Shown here in pieces: positions 1 through 7,093 of a stretch of DNA of 64,000 nt. A program made the position numbers and the translations under genes. Source of the stretch: JADJSS01 sp046329815 (GTDB taxonomy: Bacteria > Bacteroidota > Bacteroidia > Chitinophagales > JADIYW01); assembly GCA_046329815.1 (NCBI GenBank), contig JAXLTY010000003.1, positions 310,001 to 374,000 of the forward strand. The letters are read 5' to 3'. Numbering within the stretch: the stretch's first letter is position 1; each line of letters opens with the position of its first letter. Under the pieces are notes generated by a model, which was not told the DNA's origin, ran no database searches, and saw only the letters and a program-made list of their open reading frames with translations.

Positions 1-1328
1 GGTGTCAGTTTTACAATAGAATTAGGCACCACACCATCATAAAATTTATGCAATAAATCTGAAACACGTTTTATAAAATTACCTAAGTTATTTCCAAGCT
101 CGCTATTCACTCTATTCTGAAAATCCTGCCACGTAAATTCACTGTCTTTATTTTCCGGCATGTTGGCAATTAAGCAATAGCGCAGTTCATCTTCTTTTCC
201 TGGAAATTCTTCTATATATTCGTGCAGCCAAACTGCCCAATTTCTTGAAGTAGAAATCTTATCGCCTTCCAAATTCATAAATTCATTCGCCGGCACATTG
301 CTTGGTAAAATATAATTTTCGTGCGCTTTCAGAATTGCCGGAAATGTAATACAATGAAACACGATATTATCTTTTCCGATAAAATGGATCAATTGCGTTT
401 CTTCATCTTGCCAGTATTTCTGCCAGTCATTTGCTTTTGTATTCAATAAACTTGTAGCAAAATTTTTTGGATATGAAAACTCAGGTTTATCATTTTCAAT
501 CTCTTTAAATAATTGCTTAGTCGCAGAAATATAACCAATTGGTGCGTCAAGCCAGACATACAAAACTTTACCTTCGCTGCCTTCAATTTCCTGCGGCACA
601 GGAATTCCCCAATTTAGATCGCGTGTCATGGCGCGTGGTTTTAAACCATCATTCAACCATGATTTACATTGACCAATTACATGCGCTTTCCAGGTTTCTT
701 TTTTAGTTTCTAACCAATCCGAAATTCCTTCTTGTTGTTCATCTAATTTTAAAAACCAATGCTTCGTTGTCTTTTTTATCGGTGTTGAGTTTGTTAAAGT
801 AGATCTTGGATGTATTAAATCTGTCGGATTTAAAGAGCTTCCACATTTTTCGCACTGATCACCATACGCATTTTCATTGCCACATTTCGGACAAGTGCCC
901 ATAATATATCTATCCGCTAAAAACTGCTTCGCTTCTTCATCAAAATATTGTTCGCTTTCAATAATTTCAAACGCATTTTTATCATTCAACACTCTGAAGA
1001 AATCCTGTGAAGTTTCATAATGAATTTTATCTGACGTGCGATGATAAATATCGAATGCAATTCCAAAATCTTCAAAACTTTTTTTAATGATTGCGTGGTA
1101 TTTATCGACAATTTCCTGTGGCGTTGTATTTTCTTTTTTCGCTTTAATGGTAATCGCTGCACCATGTTCATCGCTGCCACAAACGAAAATCACATCTTTG
1201 CCTTTCAATCGTAAATAACGCACATAAATATCAGCAGCAATATAAGCGCCTGCCAAATGACCAATATGTAAAGGTCCGTTGGCATAAGGCAACGCTGCGG
1301 TAATGGTATATCGTTGAGGTTCTGACAT
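1..1328 (-). CDS. metG: Methionyl-tRNA synthetase (partial, C-terminus beyond the window)
   Basis: Charges tRNA-Met with methionine in the cytoplasm. The reverse-strand frame from the ATG at 1328 opens with MSEPQRYTITAALPYANG and the class-I signature LHIGH. It carries a zinc knuckle with paired CPKC and CEKC motifs, and a KISTS version of the KMSKS loop near 290. About 442 codons are present and the frame is still open at position 1, so the anticodon-binding end and any C-terminal tRNA-binding domain are missing only because of the window edge. A TATATTTG -7 box lies 4 nt before the ATG, so the mRNA is probably leaderless. Confidence 0.97.
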   Translation of the reverse strand, partial: MSEPQRYTITAALPYANGPLHIGHLAGAYIAADIYVRYLRLKGKDVIFVCGSDEHGAAITIKAKKENTTPQEIVDKYHAIIKKSFEDFGIAFDIYHRTSDKIHYETSQDFFRVLNDKNAFEIIESEQYFDEEAKQFLADRYIMGTCPKCGNENAYGDQCEKCGSSLNPTDLIHPRSTLTNSTPIKKTTKHWFLKLDEQQEGISDWLETKKETWKAHVIGQCKSWLNDGLKPRAMTRDLNWGIPVPQEIEGSEGKVLYVWLDAPIGYISATKQLFKEIENDKPEFSYPKNFATSLLNTKANDWQKYWQDEETQLIHFIGKDNIVFHCITFPAILKAHENYILPSNVPANEFMNLEGDKISTSRNWAVWLHEYIEEFPGKEDELRYCLIANMPENKDSEFTWQDFQNRVNSELGNNLGNFIKRVSDLLHKFYDGVVPNSIVKLT

Positions 1329-1332
1329 GCTG

Positions 1333-1340
1333 CAAATATA
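1333..1340 (-). promoter_or_regulatory. -7 promoter box of metG
   Basis: Reads TATATTTG on the minus strand, a full match to the Bacteroidota TAnnTTTG box, 4 nt upstream of the metG ATG. No TTTG-like -33 box lies at the usual spacing. That position is occupied by the heptad repeat at 1341-1375. Confidence 0.6.
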
Positions 1341-1375
1341 GTAATTAGTGTTGAGTGATGAGTAATGAGTCGATT
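1341..1375 (+). repeat. Heptad tandem repeat, one arm
   Basis: Five consecutive 7-bp units: GTAATTA, GTGTTGA, GTGATGA, GTAATGA and GTCGATT. The first four fit the GTNNNNA pattern seen at four other junctions in this window. It sits between the divergent metG and LD-carboxypeptidase genes and has no inverted partner arm here. Confidence 0.75.
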
Positions 1376-1381
1376 TGAATT

Positions 1382-1412
1382 TTTGTTAGCCAAAATTTTT
1401 AGTTTATTTTTA
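1382..1412 (+). promoter_or_regulatory. Promoter of the LD-carboxypeptidase gene
   Basis: TTTG at 1382-1385, a 19-nt spacer, then TATTTTTA at 1405-1412 (seven of eight matches to TAnnTTTG). The start codon follows after 4 nt, which implies a leaderless or nearly leaderless transcript. Confidence 0.6.
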
Positions 1413-1416
1413 CAAT

Positions 1417-2313
1417 ATGATGCGTCCACCATTTTTAAAAGAAGGCGATACCGTTGGTATCACTTGTCCTGCGCGAAAAATTTCTATGGAAGAAATTCAG
1501 TTAGCCGTTGACACATTGAAAAGCTGGAATTTGAATGTAGTTATCGGCGAAACCATCGGTAAATCTGATAATCAATATGGCGGCACTGATGCTGAACGAC
1601 AAGCCGATTTTCAACGTATGCTCAACGACAAAAACATCAAAGCAATTATTGCTGCACGTGGTGGTTATGGCACGGTGCGCATGATGGATACGCTTGATTT
1701 TACTATGTTTATGGAAAGTCCAAAATGGCTCGTTGGTTTTTCTGATATTACCTATTTGCATGCACAACTGAATTGCAATATTGGTGTAGAAACATTACAC
1801 GCCATTATGATGAGTACCTTTCCAATCAACACACCAACCGCTATCCAATCGTTGAAAGATGCGTTGTTTGGAAATACATTGCATTATGAATTTGAAGCAC
1901 ATCAACTAAACAGAAACGGAATGATGCAAGGCGAAATAGTTGGTGGAAACTTATCTATTTTATATGCTGTTCTTGGCACGAAAACAATTTTAGATACGAA
2001 TCAAAAAATATTATTTATTGAAGATCTGGATGAATATTTGTATCATATTGATAGAATGATGATGGCATTGAAACGTGCAGGCAAACTGAAAAACCTAGCT
2101 GGTTTGATAGTTGGTGGCTTAAGTGATATGAAAGACAACACCATTCCGTTTGGTAAAACCGCTGAAGAAATTATAGCTGAACATGTTGCTGAATATAATT
2201 ATCCGGTTTGTTTTAATTTTCCGAGCGGTCACATCGCTGACAACAGAGCCATTTTCATGGGAAAACAAGCGAAAGTAGAAGTTGGAAATCAGAAAAGTTT
2301 TTTCAAACAATAA
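1417..2313 (+). CDS. LD-carboxypeptidase (muramoyltetrapeptide carboxypeptidase, S66 family)
   Basis: Removes the terminal D-alanine from the tetrapeptide of recycled murein, a cytoplasmic peptidoglycan-recycling step. The 298-residue protein has the usual length for the family. The S66 Ser-Glu-His triad can be placed at S109 in LVGFSD, E202 in LFIED and H272 in PSGHIAD. The glycine-rich AARGGYG motif near residue 80 is also typical. No signal peptide is visible, consistent with a cytosolic enzyme. The start is fixed by the promoter just upstream. It is followed by a separate lipoprotein gene and does not look part of a larger operon. Confidence 0.93.
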   Translation: MMRPPFLKEGDTVGITCPARKISMEEIQLAVDTLKSWNLNVVIGETIGKSDNQYGGTDAERQADFQRMLNDKNIKAIIAARGGYGTVRMMDTLDFTMFMESPKWLVGFSDITYLHAQLNCNIGVETLHAIMMSTFPINTPTAIQSLKDALFGNTLHYEFEAHQLNRNGMMQGEIVGGNLSILYAVLGTKTILDTNQKILFIEDLDEYLYHIDRMMMALKRAGKLKNLAGLIVGGLSDMKDNTIPFGKTAEEIIAEHVAEYNYPVCFNFPSGHIADNRAIFMGKQAKVEVGNQKSFFKQ

Positions 2314-2344
2314 TTTTTGGCGCAACATTTGTAAATCTATTTCC

Positions 2345-2773
2345 ATGAAAAAGATCTTATTTTTTAGTTTAATACTGATGTGTACTATTTCTTTTGCTTG
2401 CCATAAGAAGAAGAAAAATAAAGCTGTTCAAACAACAAAAGAAGTTTCCGGCAAACTAAATTCTGATGAAGTATGGATGCAATACGATGAAACTAAATGC
2501 GAAAATCCTTGGCAGTTTAATTGGTTTACAAAACCAACTGAAGAACAGATTTTGGCGGCTGTTAAAAGTGATCTGTCAGGAAAAGAAATTACTGTTTTAG
2601 AAATAAGATCAACAACAGAAAAAGATTTTATAAGCTGTGACGCATGTACTTGTCCAAATGGAACGCATTATTTTGTACGCGTTAATAAATCAGAAATTGA
2701 AAAACTGAAAGCGTTGAAGTTTTTTGAGATGAAAGAAATTCCAAAAACGGAAAGCACAGACAAAACAAAGTAA
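2345..2773 (+). CDS. Hypothetical lipoprotein
   Basis: 142 residues starting MKKILFFSLIL with a short hydrophobic stretch ending in SFAC, a good lipobox, so it is probably a lipid-anchored envelope protein. The frame is open further upstream to 2282, but the signal peptide argues for the ATG at 2345. A lysine-rich linker follows the cysteine. The body has a CDACTC cysteine cluster near residue 98 that could bind metal or form disulfides. I do not recognise a family. Confidence 0.75.
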   Translation: MKKILFFSLILMCTISFACHKKKKNKAVQTTKEVSGKLNSDEVWMQYDETKCENPWQFNWFTKPTEEQILAAVKSDLSGKEITVLEIRSTTEKDFISCDACTCPNGTHYFVRVNKSEIEKLKALKFFEMKEIPKTESTDKTK

Positions 2774-2775
2774 CT

Positions 2776-3162
2776 CTACAAATTCGCTTTTATTTTTTCT
2801 GCAATAGATTCCATGTCTTCTTTCGGTAATGATTTTGCATTTCTGAAATCCAGATCATGAACTGAATTGATTGGCGATAAATGAATATGTGTGTGCGGCA
2901 CTTCCAAACCAATTACCGTCATTCCAACTCGTTCGCAAGGAATGGCTTTTTTTATAGCAATGGCAATTTTCTTTGCAAATACAATCAAACCTTTCAGTTC
3001 TTCATCTTCCAAATCGAAAATATAATCTGTTTCTTTTTTCGGAATCACTAAAGTATGTCCGGCATGCAACGGACGAATATCTAAAAACGCAAAATAGTTT
3101 TCGTCTTCCGCAATTTTATAGCACGGAATTTCACCGTTGATGATTTTGGTAAATATAGTCAT
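2776..3162 (-). CDS. HIT-family nucleotide-binding hydrolase (HINT-like)
   Basis: Histidine-triad proteins hydrolyse AMP-lysine, AMP-NH2 and similar nucleoside phosphoramidates. The 128-residue protein begins with the classical TIFTKIINGEIPCYK. It has the LHAGHTLVIPK segment near 33-42 and the catalytic triad HTHIH at 90-94, the HxHxH motif. Length and architecture match bacterial HINT. It lies downstream of greA on the same strand. The junction between the two genes holds a heptad-repeat hairpin (3170-3234) that begins 7 nt from this start codon. Confidence 0.93.
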   Translation of the reverse strand: MTIFTKIINGEIPCYKIAEDENYFAFLDIRPLHAGHTLVIPKKETDYIFDLEDEELKGLIVFAKKIAIAIKKAIPCERVGMTVIGLEVPHTHIHLSPINSVHDLDFRNAKSLPKEDMESIAEKIKANL

Positions 3163-3169
3163 ATTTTAA

Positions 3170-3234
3170 GTAGGCAGTTTAGAGTAAGCAGTAGGCAAAT
3201 CAAGACTGCATACTGCATACTATTTACTAAATAC
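3170..3234. repeat. Inverted heptad-repeat element between greA and the HIT gene
   Basis: Left arm 3170-3197 is four 7-bp units: GTAGGCA, GTTTAGA, GTAAGCA and GTAGGCA. Right arm 3207-3234 is four units of the reverse form TNNNNAC: TGCATAC twice, TATTTAC and TAAATAC. Nine bases separate the arms. The right arm overlaps the greA stop codon at 3227-3229. It has the same architecture as the elements at 51955-52093 and 53235-53697. Confidence 0.8.
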
Positions 3235-3700
3235 TAATATCCAATACCTGCAATTCCATTGCGCCAGCCGGAATTTGTATGGTTACTTTTTCGCCTTTTT
3301 TCAAACCCAACAAGGCAGAACCAATCGGCGATTTTACAGAGATTTTCATTTGCTTCAAATCAGCTTCTTTTTCAGAAACTAAGTGATATGTAAATTCTTT
3401 TTTCATTTTCAAATTCATCACTTTCACTTTCGATAAAACGGAAACTTTCGATGTGTCAATTTTTGAGGAATCCAACACGCGCGAGTTACCGATTTCACCT
3501 TCTAATTTCCTGATGCGCAATTCCAGCAAACCTTGTGCTTCTTTTGCTGCATCGTATTCCGCATTTTCAGACAAATCACCTTTTTCGCGCGCTTCCGCTA
3601 TTGCTTTTGATGCATTTGGACGCTCGATTGCTACCAAATGATTCAATTCTTCTTTCATTTTTGCCAAACCTTCTTCGGTTACATATACTATTTCTGACAT
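3227..3700 (-). CDS. greA: Transcription elongation factor GreA
   Basis: Stimulates cleavage of backtracked transcripts by RNA polymerase. The 157 residues match the family length. The N-terminal coiled coil carries the GDLSEN tip with the acidic pair D42 and E45 that reaches the polymerase active site. The C-terminal FKBP-like domain ends near PIGSALLGLKKGEKV. An 11-codon extension to 3733 is open but would run through the T-tract of the leader hairpin, so the ATG at 3700 is chosen. The stop codon lies inside a heptad repeat. Confidence 0.96.
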   Translation of the reverse strand: MSEIVYVTEEGLAKMKEELNHLVAIERPNASKAIAEAREKGDLSENAEYDAAKEAQGLLELRIRKLEGEIGNSRVLDSSKIDTSKVSVLSKVKVMNLKMKKEFTYHLVSEKEADLKQMKISVKSPIGSALLGLKKGEKVTIQIPAGAMELQVLDISI

Positions 3701-3716
3701 GATATTCTGTTTTAAT

Positions 3717-3750
3717 AAAAAAAAACAAAACACGCCTCAGTCGAGACGTG
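3717..3750 (-). terminator. Terminator-like hairpin in the greA leader
   Basis: On the minus strand an 8-bp stem (arms at 3743-3750 and 3731-3738, one G-U pair, loop AGTC) is followed by a T-rich run at 3730-3717. It lies after the greA promoter and before the greA ATG, so it can act as an early terminator or attenuator. Confidence 0.65.
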
Positions 3751-3759
3751 CTTACTATG

Positions 3760-3790
3760 CAAATTTAAACATTTTTCGTAAAAATTCCAA
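3760..3790 (-). promoter_or_regulatory. Promoter of greA
   Basis: Minus-strand TTGG at 3790-3787, exactly 19 nt, then TAAATTTG at 3767-3760, a full match to the TAnnTTTG consensus. The expected transcript start is about 3753, directly at the foot of the leader hairpin. Confidence 0.65.
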
Positions 3791-3795
3791 TTATT

Positions 3796-3825
3796 TTTGG
3801 CTTTTAACTTAAAAAGCTACTTTTG
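3796..3825 (+). promoter_or_regulatory. Promoter of the GT39-like gene
   Basis: TTTG at 3796-3799, an 18-nt spacer, TACTTTTG at 3818-3825, then only 5 nt to the ATG at 3831. A leaderless transcript is expected. Confidence 0.6.
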
Positions 3826-3830
3826 TAATC

Positions 3831-5180
3831 ATGGCTGACGCACAAAAATCTTCTTTCTTTGAGAATAAAAAAATGCTCTACTTACTGGTTTTTGCGTTTA
3901 TTGTTCGAATATTTGTATTTATTCGTTTTCAACCATGGCTGGATACAGTCATCACTAAGCAAATTCTGATTTTCGATTCTCTTGGTTATCACAATTTGGC
4001 GTTGTGCATTAAAAATAATTTCACGTTTTGCGGCGATGCTTTCAGAACGCCTGGTTATCCGTTTTTTGTTTCTATAATTTATTTTATTTCCGGAAATCAT
4101 GTTTCGCATGTTCTTTTTATACAGATTTTTTTGAATTTAATTTCGATAGTTTTAATGTATAAAATTGGCGCAGCACTGTTTTCAGAAAAGACAGGTTTTA
4201 TTGCTGCAGTTTTATTTTCGTTAGATCTGCATCACATTATTTTTATTTATTACATTCTAACGGAAACTATTTATACGACTGTTTTTTTATTGGGTTTATA
4301 TTATTTCATAAAAGCGATAAAAACCAATCAGCTAAAGTTCTTTTTGATGACAGGCATTTTGTATGGAATCAGTGCATTGATTCGTCCAATTTCGCAGTTT
4401 TATATTTATTGTGTTTTTGCTTTTGTGTTGATCTTTTTTTATAAAAACCGGAAAAACGGCATACGATTTTCTTTTATGTTGTTGATTGGATATTTTGTAA
4501 CCATTGCACCTTGGTGCGCCAGAAACTATAGTGAATATGGACATTTCGCGCTATCCAACATTAAAGGTTATAATTTACTTTTTTGGAATGCAAGTTATTA
4601 TGAAGCAAAACGTCAGCACAAAACCATTGAAGAAATTAATCAAAGTTTTGTAGTAGAATTAGAAAAAATGGGTTGGCGAAAAGATGCCAATCCATTTGAT
4701 AAAGAAAAATATGATGGTGCATTGGCAAACAAAATTATCAAAGCCAATTTTGCAGATTATCTGAAAACGCATTTAATTGGAACTGTAAAAATTCATTTAA
4801 GTTTAGGCACACAAAGTTTAACCGAAGTGCTGCATGTTCCATCGAAAAAATTCAGCGAAGAAGAAAAATATACAAATGGTATTTTCACATTGATGAAAAA
4901 ATTCTTCGCACAAAAAACAATCGCTGAAATCTTATTAGGTTTATTTGTCGCTGTTTTTTTAGCGATCATTTATTTCTTTGCAATCATTGGTATTTGGCAA
5001 ATGATAAAAACAAGACACGTTTTATTGATGCTGTTTTTATTAGGTTCTGCCGGTTATTTCGCGTTGATTAGCGGCATCATTTCGTATGCACGTTATAGAT
5101 TGCCAAGCATACCTTTTTATATTTTATTAGCAAGTTTAGGAATTGTTTGGTTATTGGAAAGAAGAAAGCAACCACAATGA
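3831..5180 (+). CDS. GT39-like membrane glycosyltransferase (ArnT/PMT superfamily)
   Basis: 449 residues with about ten hydrophobic helices. The family uses polyprenyl-phosphate sugars to glycosylate lipids or proteins on the outer face of the inner membrane. Family marks visible are an acidic residue in the first periplasmic loop (FDSLGYHNLA, near residue 50), the GDAFRTPGYPFF segment just after it, and the SALIRPIS loop near 182. The acceptor cannot be predicted. The gene stands alone with its own promoter and ends at a palindromic repeat that separates it from the convergent dehydrogenase gene. Confidence 0.85.
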   Translation: MADAQKSSFFENKKMLYLLVFAFIVRIFVFIRFQPWLDTVITKQILIFDSLGYHNLALCIKNNFTFCGDAFRTPGYPFFVSIIYFISGNHVSHVLFIQIFLNLISIVLMYKIGAALFSEKTGFIAAVLFSLDLHHIIFIYYILTETIYTTVFLLGLYYFIKAIKTNQLKFFLMTGILYGISALIRPISQFYIYCVFAFVLIFFYKNRKNGIRFSFMLLIGYFVTIAPWCARNYSEYGHFALSNIKGYNLLFWNASYYEAKRQHKTIEEINQSFVVELEKMGWRKDANPFDKEKYDGALANKIIKANFADYLKTHLIGTVKIHLSLGTQSLTEVLHVPSKKFSEEEKYTNGIFTLMKKFFAQKTIAEILLGLFVAVFLAIIYFFAIIGIWQMIKTRHVLLMLFLLGSAGYFALISGIISYARYRLPSIPFYILLASLGIVWLLERRKQPQ

Positions 5181-5184
5181 GTGC

Positions 5185-5270
5185 CGTCATTTCGAGCGAA
5201 GTGAGAAATCTCGAAAGGTATTCTGCTTTCCTAATTCAAAACGAGATTTCTCCTTACAGTCGGAATGACG
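5185..5270. repeat. Palindromic REP-like element between convergent genes
   Basis: The arms begin CGTCATTTCGAG and end CGGAATGACG and can fold over the whole 86 bp. Within the left arm ATTTC and GAAAT form a small inner stem. It belongs to the same family as 33188-33210 and 44855-44880 and may also end transcription from both sides. Confidence 0.7.
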
Positions 5271-5272
5271 CA

Positions 5273-6211
5273 TTACAAATCATTCAACAACAACTCGATT
5301 TTATCCATCAGCACTTTAGCCAATTTGTATTTCGATTCGATTGTCCAACCGGCAATATGTGGCGTTGCAATTACATTATTAAACGAAAACAGTTTTTGGT
5401 AAATTTCTAGTGAATGAACTTTATTTTTGGTGATTGGTTCATCTTCGTAAACATCAATACACAGACCTTTTATTTTCTTATCTTCTAAAGCATCCATCAC
5501 ATCAATTGTATTTACAACTGCTCCACGTGAAGTATTAATAAATATTGGCTGTCTGGTGCAATCCTTAATAAAATCTGCATTCAAATAATAATGTGTTTCT
5601 TCATTGTAAGGAACATGAAAACTGATTACATGACAACGTTCTTTCAGTTCGTCTAACGAAACATTTTTTACAAAATTATCGGTTGCATTTTTGTATTTAT
5701 CATACACTAAAATTTCCACATCGAAACCGCGCAATTTTCTGGCAAACGCACTGCCTGTGTGTCCGTAACCAATAATACCAATGGTTTTTCCATCCAATTC
5801 TTCACCACGATTTTCTTCGCGCAGAAACAAATTTTGTTTCAGTTCATTATTTGATTTACTGATGTTATTTAACAAGCTCAGCAACATCGCCAGGCAATGC
5901 TCACCAACTGCATTTCCATTGCCTTCAGGCGAGTTGACACAAATAATATTTTTAGTCTTGCAATACTCAACATCCACATTTTCCATACCGCTTCCAACGC
6001 GACCAATTATTTTTAAGTTACTGGCTTTATCAATTATGGTTTTATCTACTTTGGTATAAGTTGTAATAATTAAAACCGAATAATCAGCAATGATTTCAAG
6101 CAGTTTTTCGCGTTCAATTTCTTCAAAAACGTCCACAGAAAAACCTAATGCTTCTAATCTTTCCTGCAGATAAGAATGAATATCAGCCGTAATTAAAACG
6201 CGTTTGTTCAT
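5273..6211 (-). CDS. D-isomer-specific 2-hydroxyacid dehydrogenase (SerA-like)
   Basis: NAD-dependent oxidoreductase of the phosphoglycerate/lactate dehydrogenase family, 312 residues. The Rossmann motif GIIGYGHTG is near 145-153. The catalytic trio is in place: R229 in NTSRGAV, E258 in YEDEP and H285 in TPHIAGW. There is no C-terminal ACT domain, so it may be a short 3-phosphoglycerate dehydrogenase or another hydroxyacid dehydrogenase. The substrate cannot be fixed from sequence. It overlaps the end of rsmA by four bases (ATGA), so the two genes are co-translated. Confidence 0.9.
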   Translation of the reverse strand: MNKRVLITADIHSYLQERLEALGFSVDVFEEIEREKLLEIIADYSVLIITTYTKVDKTIIDKASNLKIIGRVGSGMENVDVEYCKTKNIICVNSPEGNGNAVGEHCLAMLLSLLNNISKSNNELKQNLFLREENRGEELDGKTIGIIGYGHTGSAFARKLRGFDVEILVYDKYKNATDNFVKNVSLDELKERCHVISFHVPYNEETHYYLNADFIKDCTRQPIFINTSRGAVVNTIDVMDALEDKKIKGLCIDVYEDEPITKNKVHSLEIYQKLFSFNNVIATPHIAGWTIESKYKLAKVLMDKIELLLNDL

Positions 6212-6990
6212 CTGTTTTTTTCGATCATTTTAGTCAAATCAATAAAATCCTGCAAGCTTAATTGTTCTGCACGTTTTGTAAAAATTTCCTGCTGTAAAAA
6301 TTCTTTATCAACCATTCCACTCAAACCGTTACGCAGCATTTTGCGTCGTTGGCTGAAACCTGCTTTCACTACTTTCTTAAATAAAACAATATCAAAATCC
6401 AATACAATATTTTCTTTTCTTTTTAAAGAAATAATGCTGCTCATTACTTTTGGCGGCGGCGAAAAACTGTTCGGAGCAATATCGAATTCCAATTTCACGT
6501 CATAATATAATTGAGTCAGAACACTAATCACGCCGTATTCTTTCGAGCCATGCGGCGACGCGATGCGTTCAGCCATCTCTTTTTGGAACATGCCAACCAT
6601 GAATGGAATTTGCTCATAGTTATCGATAATTCGAAAAACGATTTGCGAAGAAATGTTATATGGAAAATTGCCTACAATTGCAGTCTGTGTTTGTATAAAC
6701 TGATTCAAATCTAATTTCAGGAAATCAGCGTCAATTATAGTTAGTTGATTCTGTTCGTTTTTATATTTTTCTGTCAGAAATTCGATACAGCGTTTATCTA
6801 CTTCTACACAGGTCAGTTCCGGAAAATTATGAATCAAATAAGAGGTCAACGCGCCCATTCCTGGTCCTATTTCAATGATTTTCTCGTTATTATGGTAAAT
6901 TTTTATAATATCTAAAATATGTTGCAATACATTTTTATCATTCAAAAAATGCTGTCCATACGATTTTAAGGCTGTCACAAAGCTCGACAT
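6208..6990 (-). CDS. rsmA: 16S rRNA dimethyladenosine transferase RsmA (KsgA)
   Basis: Dimethylates two adjacent adenines in the 3-prime hairpin of 16S rRNA during small-subunit maturation. The 260-residue protein has the N-terminal KSYGQHFL signature, the SAM motif GPGMG near 42-46 and the NFPYNIS catalytic motif near 108, here F in place of the more common L. The C-terminal helical domain contains FSQRRKMLRN. Length is normal for the family. It is the first gene of a two-gene operon with the downstream dehydrogenase. Confidence 0.96.
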   Translation of the reverse strand: MSSFVTALKSYGQHFLNDKNVLQHILDIIKIYHNNEKIIEIGPGMGALTSYLIHNFPELTCVEVDKRCIEFLTEKYKNEQNQLTIIDADFLKLDLNQFIQTQTAIVGNFPYNISSQIVFRIIDNYEQIPFMVGMFQKEMAERIASPHGSKEYGVISVLTQLYYDVKLEFDIAPNSFSPPPKVMSSIISLKRKENIVLDFDIVLFKKVVKAGFSQRRKMLRNGLSGMVDKEFLQQEIFTKRAEQLSLQDFIDLTKMIEKNR

Positions 6991-7093
6991 TTGTACATAA
7001 TTTATTTAAGCAATATCATTAATTTTGAATACTTATCAAACTGTACAGTTTATTAAGTAAAAAACCCTAAAGATACAGACTAAATTACAGATT

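Noticed and set aside
5147..5410. 87-codon plus-strand frame at the end of the GT39-like gene
   Set aside because: It translates the palindromic repeat and the antisense of the dehydrogenase 3-prime end.
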